DNA of 64,000 bases from an uncultured Pirellulaceae bacterium (lineage in GTDB: Bacteria; Planctomycetota; Planctomycetia; Pirellulales; Pirellulaceae). Where the stretch lies: the NCBI GenBank assembly GCA_937967505.1, contig CALCJM010000008.1:1-64000 (forward strand). The letters run 5' to 3'. Position numbers and translations under genes: made by a program. The notes under the pieces are model-generated. The model made no database searches. It saw only the letters and a program-made list of their open reading frames with translations, and was not told the DNA's origin. Shown one piece after another: positions 44,086 through 53,100 of this stretch (the first letter of the stretch is position 1; every line of letters begins with the position of its first letter).

Positions 44086-46277
44086 TTGGGCAACGCTTTC
44101 TCTTTCGCGACGGCACTCCGGGAGGCCTGTAATTCAGCGACGTCAATTTTGGTTGACCAACGAGTAACGCTGCTGAGTGATGCAAAATCGTCGGTCCACC
44201 GCACGTGGGCGGTATTCTGTGGTTGGCATTCCAGCTCCCGCATCCAGGGGATATTTTTGAATTCCGGTTGGCGACACAGCAGGATCCATGTGGTTTGGCG
44301 CTTACCATCGCAGCCGGTGTCATCCCGGTACCACGTGGTCAACCCTAATTCTTGCGCGGCGGTGTAGACCACCGGGGTGAGATCGACAAAACGATTGGTC
44401 ACGTGGGCAACCAGAATCCCGTCATCGCTCAGATGCTTCAGATACAATTGAAAACATTCGATCGTCAACAGGTGCTGCGGGATGGCGTCGCTGGAAAATG
44501 CGTCCATCGCGATCAAGTCAAACTGCCCGGATCCTGATTCTCTGAATTGACGTTCCAGCAGCACACGTCCATCGCCAATGTTGACCACCGACTGCCCCCG
44601 GAACAAATCCAGATAGCTGAAATGCTCCCGCGCGATCGATTCCACCAGTGGATTTAGCTCGTAGAAAACGAACTGATCTTGCGGCTGGCCCCACGCCAGC
44701 ATCGCCCCGATCCCCATTCCGACGACGGCCACTTTCGCTGGCGGCCGGTCCGCCCTCGAAAACGCGGTTTTCAACTCACCAATTCGCCGCATGGCCACGC
44801 CAATACCGCTGGAGGGGCCGTAGTATCCGGTAGGCGTAAATGACTTGGATGCGCTGACCAACTGGCCGCCGTGATCGACATTGCCGCTGATAAAATTGCG
44901 ATAGCCATCAGATTCGGAAACACGGACCAGACCGTACTCGTTGCGATCACGAAAGATCTCGTCAGGCCGAAACTCGGGGCTGACCTGATACATCAAACTG
45001 GCCAGCACAACGGCCGCCACCAACAGGGCCGCAGCGCTGAATCCGTATCTGGACATCGCCGCCGCACGTGTCGCATGGATCCACATACAGGCAACCATCA
45101 GACCAATCCCCAACAGCAGCGCAACCTGAAATTCCAGAAAGCTGTCGAACAGGTGCGGCGCAACGATCGCCACAAAGACACCGCCGCCGGCACCGCCAAT
45201 GGCCACGATTAAAAAAAAGAGCGTCAACTGACCGGGGGCCGGCTTGAGCCGCTCCAGTTCTCCATGGCACACCATCGCCATGAAGAAACAAACGCTGGCC
45301 AACCCAGCCACTTGGATCACAATCGAAACATAAATGTGTGCCTGGACAATGCCGATACCGGCGATCACCGACAGCAGTAACAACGGTGCAAAATACCGCC
45401 GCCGATAGATGCCGGGACGGTCAAAACAAATCATAAACGACACCAAATACAGGCTTAGCGGCAAAATCCACAGAAACGGCACCGACGCGATCTCTTGACA
45501 CATCAGGTTTGTTGTTGCCAGCAGCAAAACCGATGGGCAAAACGCCAACAGGAACCAGAGCACTATCAGCACCATCAGTGACAACGAACCGTACCTGCCG
45601 CGTTGGTCGCGATGGCCTGCTGAATTTATTTCCTGATCCTCGCGCCCCGAATCCGGATTCGCCCATTGTTCGATCCGGATCGTTGCCGATCCGGCCCACA
45701 GGCAAATGGCCGAAAACCCGATAAATGCCCAAGTCCAACCCGGCATCTGCCATCGCAGCGGCACCCAAGGCTCGATCAAAAACGGGTAACTGGCCAACGC
45801 CAATAGCGATCCAAAATTCGACAGCGCGTAAAGCCGATAGGTGGACTGGCCGAGGCGCGGTGAGGTTTGCCAAAGACGCGCGCTATGAATCGTGTGGTGC
45901 CAAGCCTGCACCAGCGAACTGGTGGTCGCAAGCGAGAAATACGGCAGCCCAATCGCGATAGCGAGGGTCGCAACAATGGAGAGCGTTAGATTCGGTCCCT
46001 CAATGGGCACCGGAGTTACCGGCGTTACCAACAGGACGATGCTGGCGGTGCCGAGCACTCCCGCGTGGACAAAAAAAGCGACTTTAGGAGTCAGGCAGCG
46101 ACGCAGAAAATGACTGTAGCCGTATCCCAACACAAGGAACGTCTGAAAGAACATCATGCAAGCCGTCCAAACCGCCGCTGTCCCGCCCCATGAGGGCAAA
46201 ATCACTTTCGCGATCATTGGCTGAATGGAGAACAGCAAAATCGCGCTGATAAAAATGGTCGCGTGAAGTCTCGACAT
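44082..46277 (-). CDS. Membrane protein with C-terminal spermidine-synthase-like domain
   Basis: 731 residues. The first ~440 residues contain about 10-12 membrane helices (FISAILLFSIQPMIAKVILP, then FFQTFLVLGYGYSHFL). The C-terminal part is a spermidine-synthase-like Rossmann domain: motif I VAVVGMGIGAMLAW, acidic end of strand 2 YELNPLVESIA, GDGRVLLER, and MDAFSSDAIPQHLLT in place of the aminopropyltransferase catalytic segment. Such MFS-fused spermidine-synthase-like proteins are common but undefined; polyamine synthesis should not be assumed. It is translationally coupled to fdhD. Confidence 0.85.
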   Translation of the reverse strand: MSRLHATIFISAILLFSIQPMIAKVILPSWGGTAAVWTACMMFFQTFLVLGYGYSHFLRRCLTPKVAFFVHAGVLGTASIVLLVTPVTPVPIEGPNLTLSIVATLAIAIGLPYFSLATTSSLVQAWHHTIHSARLWQTSPRLGQSTYRLYALSNFGSLLALASYPFLIEPWVPLRWQMPGWTWAFIGFSAICLWAGSATIRIEQWANPDSGREDQEINSAGHRDQRGRYGSLSLMVLIVLWFLLAFCPSVLLLATTNLMCQEIASVPFLWILPLSLYLVSFMICFDRPGIYRRRYFAPLLLLSVIAGIGIVQAHIYVSIVIQVAGLASVCFFMAMVCHGELERLKPAPGQLTLFFLIVAIGGAGGGVFVAIVAPHLFDSFLEFQVALLLGIGLMVACMWIHATRAAAMSRYGFSAAALLVAAVVLASLMYQVSPEFRPDEIFRDRNEYGLVRVSESDGYRNFISGNVDHGGQLVSASKSFTPTGYYGPSSGIGVAMRRIGELKTAFSRADRPPAKVAVVGMGIGAMLAWGQPQDQFVFYELNPLVESIAREHFSYLDLFRGQSVVNIGDGRVLLERQFRESGSGQFDLIAMDAFSSDAIPQHLLTIECFQLYLKHLSDDGILVAHVTNRFVDLTPVVYTAAQELGLTTWYRDDTGCDGKRQTTWILLCRQPEFKNIPWMRELECQPQNTAHVRWTDDFASLSSVTRWSTKIDVAELQASRSAVAKEKALPK

Positions 46278-46385
46278 CGTGGCGGTAGTTGCTGGTTTTA
46301 AAAATTCGTGAGAGATGTTGAGGACGAAATGGTTTTCTGTGCAGCCATTGTGGATAGAGAGGAAAAATACGTTTCCCGGGACGGT

Positions 46386-46401
46386 TTCTGCAAATGCAGA
46401 A
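46386..46401. promoter_or_regulatory. Perfect dyad upstream of polX
   Basis: TTCTGCA and TGCAGAA separated by AA, centred about 97 bases before the PolX ATG and followed by an A/T-rich TAGTTTATGAT that could be a -10 region. It could be an operator for a repair-related regulator. Confidence 0.35.
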
Positions 46402-46490
46402 TAGTTTATGATGGCCGGGGCGACGGGTATCTTAATCGTACTGTCACCGAATGCACCGCAAATTTACGAACTGATAAAACAACACTCGCC

Positions 46491-48236
46491 ATGGACAACG
46501 AAAAGATCGCAAAAGTGCTCGGCCAACTGGCTGACCTACTTGAATTTACCGGTGCCAACGCATTTCGGCTACGCGCCTATCGCAATGGAGCCCGAAAAAT
46601 CAAAGAGTTACCCGAATCCATCAGCGGCCTGATCGATCAGGGGACCGACCTGGTGAAACTGGAAGGGATTGGTAAAAGCGTTGCCGAAAAGTGTATCGAG
46701 CTGTGCCAGACTGGAAGATTGAAACAGATGGACGAACTGTTGGAGGAGATTCCCGCGACGGTTCTGGATCTGTTGAATGTTCCCAAGATGGGCCCCAAAA
46801 AAGCTGCGGCGGTCTTTCATGAGCTGGGTGTGGAGAATCTCGCACAACTCAAGGCCGCCTGCGAAGCCGGCGCGGTCAGCAAGTTGTCCGGTTTTGGAAA
46901 AAAAACAGAACAGGCAATTTTGGAAGGGATCGCGATCGCAGTCGCAGCCAACGAGCGTATTCTCTGGTCGGCGGCGGATAAAATCGTCACCAAACTGCGT
47001 CAGCACATGGCCACCTGCAAGGCCGTCGGGCAGTTGGAATTTGCCGGCAGCTACCGACGCGGAAAAGAGACCGTCGGCGATTTGGATATGCTGGCCACAT
47101 CAACCGACGCACCCGGCGTCATGGATCACTTTGCCTCCTTCGAGGATATTACCTCCACGATCGTACGCGGGGACACCAAAATGTCGGTGCGACTGGAAGA
47201 TGAATTTCAGGTGGATTTGCGGGTGGTGCCGGACGATTCTTTTGGAGCGGCACTCCAGTATTTTACCGGATCTAAGGAGCACAACGTGCAGGTGCGCGGG
47301 AAAGCCAAACAGATGGGGTTGAAGATCAACGAATGGGGCGTCTACGAGGTTGGCAGTGGTGACGGTGACGGTGATGGTGAAACTTGGGTGGCCGGGAAAA
47401 CCGAAGCCGAAGTGTATCGAAGGCTGGGCCTACCCTGCTTTGAACCGGAGTTGCGTGAGTCACGTCAGGAGTTTGATTGGGCGGCCGCCGATGCATTGCC
47501 GGAACTGATCACCTTGGATGACATCCAGGGTGACTTGCACATGCACACCACCGCCTCTGACGGACGCGCATCGATTGAACAGATGGCCAGCGCGGCCCGG
47601 GAACGTGGCCTGAAATATATCGCCATCACCGATCACTCCAAACGGGTCACCATGGCCAATGGGCTTGACGGAGAACGTCTGCTGAACCAGTGGAAAGAGA
47701 TCGACGCCATCAATGCCACAGCCGACGACGGGTTTGTGATCCTCAAAGGTGTCGAGTGCGATATCTTGGAAAACGGAGACATGGATATCGAAGACGATGT
47801 GCTTCAGCATGCCGACTGGGTGATCGCCAGCGTCCACTACGGACAAAATCAGCCTCGCCAGCAAATCACCGATCGCATCGTTGGAGCGATTGCCAATCCC
47901 AACATCACCATGGTGGCACATCCAACGGGACGACTGTTGAATAAACGTGAAGCTTACGATGTCGATCTGGACGCGGTCTTTCAGGCCGCCAACGCACACG
48001 GGAAACTGCTGGAATTGAATGCGAATCCGATCCGGTTGGACTTAAAAGATGTTTACCTGGCCGCCGCACAGCGGCACGGCATTCCGATTGTCATCAACAC
48101 CGACGCTCACAAGCCTGCCGGTTTTGACGACATGCGTTTCGGTATCAAGCAGGCCCGTCGCGCAGGTCTGACTAGGGCCGACGTGGCCAACACCAAAACC
48201 ATCCAACAACTTCTGAAGCTGATTGGCAAAGATTAG
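46491..48236 (+). CDS. polX: PolX: family X DNA polymerase with PHP domain
   Basis: 581 residues from the ATG at 46491 (MDNEKIAKVLGQLADLLEF); the frame is open further upstream but the family starts here. It has an N-terminal helix-hairpin-helix region (KLEGIGKSVAEKCIEL, NVPKMGPKKAAAVF), a polymerase X palm with GSYRRGKETVGDLDML (metal-binding D197 and D199), then a C-terminal PHP domain with DLHMHTTASDGR (H350, H352), ITDHS, VASVHYG and NTDAH. It fills short gaps in base-excision repair and the PHP part supplies 3'-5' exonuclease/AP activity. A short Gly-Asp repeat (about 285-295) is an unusual insertion before VAGKTEAEVYRRLGLP. Confidence 0.95.
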   Translation: MDNEKIAKVLGQLADLLEFTGANAFRLRAYRNGARKIKELPESISGLIDQGTDLVKLEGIGKSVAEKCIELCQTGRLKQMDELLEEIPATVLDLLNVPKMGPKKAAAVFHELGVENLAQLKAACEAGAVSKLSGFGKKTEQAILEGIAIAVAANERILWSAADKIVTKLRQHMATCKAVGQLEFAGSYRRGKETVGDLDMLATSTDAPGVMDHFASFEDITSTIVRGDTKMSVRLEDEFQVDLRVVPDDSFGAALQYFTGSKEHNVQVRGKAKQMGLKINEWGVYEVGSGDGDGDGETWVAGKTEAEVYRRLGLPCFEPELRESRQEFDWAAADALPELITLDDIQGDLHMHTTASDGRASIEQMASAARERGLKYIAITDHSKRVTMANGLDGERLLNQWKEIDAINATADDGFVILKGVECDILENGDMDIEDDVLQHADWVIASVHYGQNQPRQQITDRIVGAIANPNITMVAHPTGRLLNKREAYDVDLDAVFQAANAHGKLLELNANPIRLDLKDVYLAAAQRHGIPIVINTDAHKPAGFDDMRFGIKQARRAGLTRADVANTKTIQQLLKLIGKD

Positions 48237-48313
48237 CCATTTTGTGTTGTGCGATGTTGTGCTGTGTCGTCTTGTATCCAACGGGTGACCAACGTGCTGG
48301 CCCCCACCTACAT

Positions 48314-48352
48314 GGAAAACCCGGGATCGCCGCACACTGTCCCGGGTTTTCC
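48314..48352. terminator. Strong hairpin between convergent polX and fusion gene
   Basis: A perfect 13-bp stem GGAAAACCCGGGA / TCCCGGGTTTTCC with a 13-base loop. The A-tract and T-tract inside the stem ends allow it to work in both directions; polX ends at 48236 and the minus-strand gene ends at 48361. Confidence 0.82.
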
Positions 48353-48360
48353 ACCTCCAT

Positions 48361-49896
48361 TCACTCACGTGCATTTTTTTGCTGACCAGCGTCAGACCCG
48401 GAGATTGTAAACCGATAGCGCGTCAGAACTTCGGAAGACGCGTTGTCGGCATCCACGCAATCCTGAGCGGTCACGGTTTTGACGCTGACCATCCCGCAGG
48501 CGCACAGCAGATCTACCGGATCGTCCAGTCCATACGTGAAGGATTCTCCCAATTCGGTCATCGAATGAAGAAACGCCTGGATATCGGGGTGATCAACAGT
48601 CTGCGCTGCCACATCCGCGCTAACAAAATCCGCCCATAGCCGGCTCTCCGGATGTTCCATCAACCGCGCGACAGAAGTGATCAAGCTGGCGTTTACCAGT
48701 GCATCAAAATACATCGAACAGCCCTCATAGATGAACGCGGTTTTTAATTCGGACGAAAATTCATCGCAGTATCGGAGTAATTTTTCCACATCATCCTCTA
48801 AGAAATTCGCCGGGATCGACACGCGCTGCGGTTCGATGCGCCCCGCCCGGTCAAGTTGTGCAATCACACGTTCACGTTCAACCAGCATCTCAGGAAGATC
48901 AATCTCAAAGAATCGAACCGCTGCGTGATCGGTGTTAGAGTCCAGGTAGCGAAACAATCGCATATCAAGCCCCGCTCCGAGGAATACGATCTGATCGAGT
49001 CCCGTCATGGACGCCAGCAATTCGTCAATGTGGCGGGTCCGCGCTAGGACCATCGGGGGTAGCTGCGGTAAGGCGCGTTTCAGGCGGTTGGCCAATAACA
49101 TTCCATGTGGCCCCGCTGCGGTGTGGTCCGCAGGGTCGTCCCGGCGTTCAATGGTCTGGGGTGATTCTGAAGCTACCGAAACACCTCCGGCACGCACTCC
49201 CGCAATCATTCGCGCCGACGCTTTTACTTTGGCGGAAAACAGCGGTGAGATTGACCGGGAACAATCCATTAAAGCAGCGGTGGGTTGCGCGAAGTATTTC
49301 ATTTTCGCCGTCGCCACCTCATCTCCGTTGGATTCGAATCTCACCTCAAGCGTCACCAGAATGCGTTTGCCCTGTCGGTAACGTTTCCGCAATTTGTCAC
49401 CGACCTCATCCGGAACAATGCACACGCCGGTAAGATGCCCTGTGCTTGGTTTGCTATACTTGACATCCATCGAGGCCAGCCAAAGCGAGGCCGAATTATC
49501 GGCTGCCGGATGTATCCCGGCAATCGGCACGCCCTCAAGAATCGTCGTCAACGCCATTCCTCCGGTGTAGTCCGCAGACAACGAAATCAACGCCGCCTGG
49601 TGGGTACCGTGCTGGTTGGTGGTGCTTTCATTCAGTGGCAAAACCGTCTCACAGTAGCCCCACCCCACGCGTGCGATTCGCCATTTGGTAAACGACAGCA
49701 CGGGCACACTCTCATACAACAGGCGATTGACAATCTCCGGGTCGGTGCGATTACGGAAATCCACCGGGTCACATTCCCGTACGACTTGGGATTCTACAGC
49801 AACCGCCGTAGAGATCTGCTGTCTCTGTTGGTGACCGGAAGTTTGAGCACAGCCGTTTGTTTGACGTTTGAGGAGTTCGTTAGTCGCGTTTCTCAT
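48361..49896 (-). CDS. Fusion of hotdog thioesterase-like domain and LCMT/PPM-type O-methyltransferase
   Basis: 511 residues from the ATG at 49896, which has a strong AGGAAG ribosome-binding site; the frame extends to 49977. Residues of about 55-205 look like a DUF4442/PaaI-like hotdog domain (GYCETVLPLNESTTNQHGT, LISLSADYTGGMALTTIL, SMDVKYSKPSTG, then a VTLEVRFESNGDEVATAKMKY end). Residues of about 280-500 match the LCMT family (TIGR00027-like): ARTRHIDELL, QIVFLGAGLDMRLFRYL (SAM motif I near 300-310), FFEIDLPEMLVERERVI, FIYEGCSMYF. These enzymes methylate carboxyl or hydroxyl groups of varied, often lipid or polyketide-like, substrates. The pairing of the two domains suggests both act on the same acyl substrate. 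It is divergent from the kinase at 50198. Confidence 0.8.
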   Translation of the reverse strand: MRNATNELLKRQTNGCAQTSGHQQRQQISTAVAVESQVVRECDPVDFRNRTDPEIVNRLLYESVPVLSFTKWRIARVGWGYCETVLPLNESTTNQHGTHQAALISLSADYTGGMALTTILEGVPIAGIHPAADNSASLWLASMDVKYSKPSTGHLTGVCIVPDEVGDKLRKRYRQGKRILVTLEVRFESNGDEVATAKMKYFAQPTAALMDCSRSISPLFSAKVKASARMIAGVRAGGVSVASESPQTIERRDDPADHTAAGPHGMLLANRLKRALPQLPPMVLARTRHIDELLASMTGLDQIVFLGAGLDMRLFRYLDSNTDHAAVRFFEIDLPEMLVERERVIAQLDRAGRIEPQRVSIPANFLEDDVEKLLRYCDEFSSELKTAFIYEGCSMYFDALVNASLITSVARLMEHPESRLWADFVSADVAAQTVDHPDIQAFLHSMTELGESFTYGLDDPVDLLCACGMVSVKTVTAQDCVDADNASSEVLTRYRFTISGSDAGQQKNARE

Positions 49897-50197
49897 AAAG
49901 CTTCCTTTGTTTGGAGGGAGGGGAACACTTGCTCTGCCGTCACAGAAGCCGTCATCTTTCCACAGTCGTCGCTGCACTCAAGTTTTTTCTTCAAACCGGT
50001 GGCTTGATGAAGGGAAAACCCTTGCCGCTTTTACTGACAGGGCAATCGGTAGAACCTAAACTCAATCAGAAGTCGCGCTTCGGACTGCCGTCTCCGGCCA
50101 CCCGTCTCCGGTCTTCCGCCTGCCAGCGGGAACGCGACTCTTTTTGAATTCCTCACCCTGGTATTCTGTCGCGCTCCCCCTGTCCGTTTCGATCATC
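49897..50197. other. Divergent intergenic region
   Basis: About 300 bases between the fusion enzyme and the large hybrid kinase, so promoters for both must lie here. I see no perfect hexamer pairs or strong dyads. Confidence 0.45.
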
Positions 50198-53100
50198 ATG
50201 AATTCACCCACCAAACAACCTTCAGATTCCGGTGCTACGGAACGTTGGCTGCCTGCACAATTTGCCGCTGTAGGGCACGCTCATTTCATCCCCACCAACA
50301 ACACCGACCACCGCAGCCTGTTGGTAAAAAGACACGATAGAGAACAGGTCTACCTGATCCGTTTGGTGGCCGCGCGTTTGTTCAGCGCCGATGGCTTCTA
50401 CCGTTTTCGCAGCCAGCTGGAGGCACTCTCACAGGTCCGCACCCAAGGATTTCAACGTCCCGTGGAATGGGGTGTTGAAAATGAATGGGTATGGTGCGCT
50501 CACGAGTTTTCAGACACCATGGAGACGCTTCAAACGGTCACAACCGGAACCAACCCTCCTGAAATAGATGCGGACAGGACGTATTCACGAATCACCCGGC
50601 AGGCGATTGAGCTGCTGAAGACCATCAGCGCGATCCACCGGGCGGGCAGCCTACAACAGGACCTGCGACCGTCGCAGTTGCTGTTCTCCAATGACTGTCC
50701 GGTGCTGGTTTGTCCAAGTCCAATGATGTTTGTTGATCCCGAGTTTCGGCCTGCCAAATGGTCGATGCGATTTGCCGAAATTGCCTCTCCGGAACTTGCA
50801 GGTGCGATCGATCAGGATGTTGGCGTGCAGTCGGACCTCTACTCGATTGGGGTCGTTATCTTTCGGCTGTTAACAGGACGGTTGCCTTTTGAAGGAAGCC
50901 ATATAGGCGAGATACTTCTTCAGCATCTGACGGCCGAACCGGATTTTTCATACGCTCAACAGCGCAATGACGGATCGGAGGCACCAGCCACGTTAATCCA
51001 GATCGTGGAAAAAATGCTGCTCAAAGAGCCACGAGACCGATACCAGTCTGCCGAAGCGGTCATCGCGGATCTCGAATACGCATCGCAGATCATGGCCGGA
51101 CAGCGGTCGGGCAGCCAGTTCGCCGCCGGTCGTTTTGACGTTCGGGAAACGGTGACCGATCCCTCGTTCGTTGGTCGACGCAACGAACTCGAAGCGATGG
51201 AACAGCAACTGGAAAGTTCTGCCCATGGACTGGGACGCGCCGTAGTCGTACAGTGTCCCAGCGGGATGGGTAAAACGCGTCTGGTCGTTGAGTCATTGCG
51301 GTTTGCCAGCCGCTGCGGATTTCAGATCTATCGAAGCCAGGGCCTTGATCAGGTCGCACTAGAACCGGGAGGACCCATTGTCCAGATCATCGAACAACTC
51401 AAACCGCAAATTCATCTTCACGAAAGACTGCGCAACACATTGGCGCACCATGAAGAACTTGTACGACGGTTGTTGCCAGAATTTGCCCAAACCATCGGGT
51501 TGGTGGATCCCTCCGCTGGCGACGCGCTCCCTCGGCATCGCGGTGGAGCCGCAGAAAGTGACCTGAAAGATTTTGGCCAGAATCGCGCCGTCGGGCTGTT
51601 CTGCAAGATACTCAGCTGCCTTGGCAGCATCGAACATCCTGCCCTGATCTGGTTCGACGACTGTCAGTGGTTCGAACCGCAGACCATGGAAGTTCTCAAA
51701 CAGTTGCTTGCAGCTGTTCCACAACATACACATTTGATTCTGTCCTTGCGTGACACCGATCCCGCCATCTGTCGCACGATCGAATCCATGAACCCCGACC
51801 TGATGTTGGAGCCTCAGCGACTGGAGGATCATGAAATCCAGGCCCTGATCGAATCGATGGCGGGCTGTTTGCCTGAAGAAGCGATTCAAGTCTCTACCAG
51901 TCTCTCTTCGGGCAGTCCGTTTATGGCATCGGCCATTATTCGCGGCATGGTCGAATCCCGCGCACTGTATTGCAACGAGGGAATTTGGAAAATCGATTCG
52001 GACAAAATGTCCGCCGTCAAAGCATCGTCGGGTGCTGCCGAACTATTGTCCAAGCGTCTGGAGAATGTCCAACCTGAAATGCTTCAGTTACTTTCAGTGG
52101 CGGCAATTTCAGGAAAAGAATTCGAGGCCGGAATCGTAGCTGCGCTGTGCGATTTGACCGTTGAGGCGTCGCGCGAATGTGTCAACGGCGCCCGACTGCA
52201 GCGTCTAATTTGGGCAAAACCGGATGGCAAACTGGCATTCGTGCATGACAAAATCCGGGAGACCCTGCTGGCCAGGCTTTCACCTAAACGACGGCAAAAA
52301 CTTCACCAAAAAATTGGCGACTATCTCGCCAGTCATCACAGCTGGCAGTCCAGCGATATTGCGTTTCACTACGACGCCGCCGAAGCGTATACCAAGGCTT
52401 ACCCTTTCGCGACCGAGGCCGCCGACCGCGCACTTGAATCGTTCTCCCTGAGTATTGGCAGCGAATTGTTGTTGATTGCCAGACGTGGCGTCGATGAATC
52501 CCGGCCCCGTAGCGTCTTCAAAATCGAGACCCGGCTGGCACATACGCTAATGCTTGACGGACGTTACATTGAAGCAGAGGTCTGGTTCAAAAGTGCCGCC
52601 GAAATCGCCAGCAACGATCTACAACGCGCCGACATTGCAACCCGGTTGGCAGAACTAATGTTTAAACGTGGCAACAAACAGGAAGCGGTCGATGCACTGG
52701 AAACGGCCTTGCGCAGCCTCGGCGGCAATATCCCCGGGACACGCATTCTATGCGTGCTGGCGTTGCTGAAGGAACTGTCAGTTCAGGCAATGCACACCTT
52801 GCTGCCGCGGTGGTTCATTGCCCGCAAAAAATGTGCGGCATCAAAGTCGGTTCGTTTACGTTGGGACATCTACAGCCGACTGTCGCGCGGTTATTGGTAC
52901 ACGCGTGACCAAGCTTACGTCTTTGTTGCCCACTTAAGGGCGATGAACGAGGCAGAAACATTCCCGCCAACGCCAGAATTGGGGCAAATCTGGTCGGAAC
53001 ATGCGCCAGGAATGAGTTTGATTCCCTTGGCGCGACGGGGAATTCGATATGCCCGCCGCTCGATCCGGCTGCGACGCGACCTGAAAGATGTCTGGGGCGA

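Noticed and set aside
43174-46277. A formate dehydrogenase locus
   Set aside because: Only fdhD is present; no catalytic, iron-sulfur or cytochrome subunit is encoded here.
46308-46490. A 61-codon upstream extension of polX
   Set aside because: Family homologues begin at the MDNEKIAKVL position; the extension would cover the operator-like dyad.
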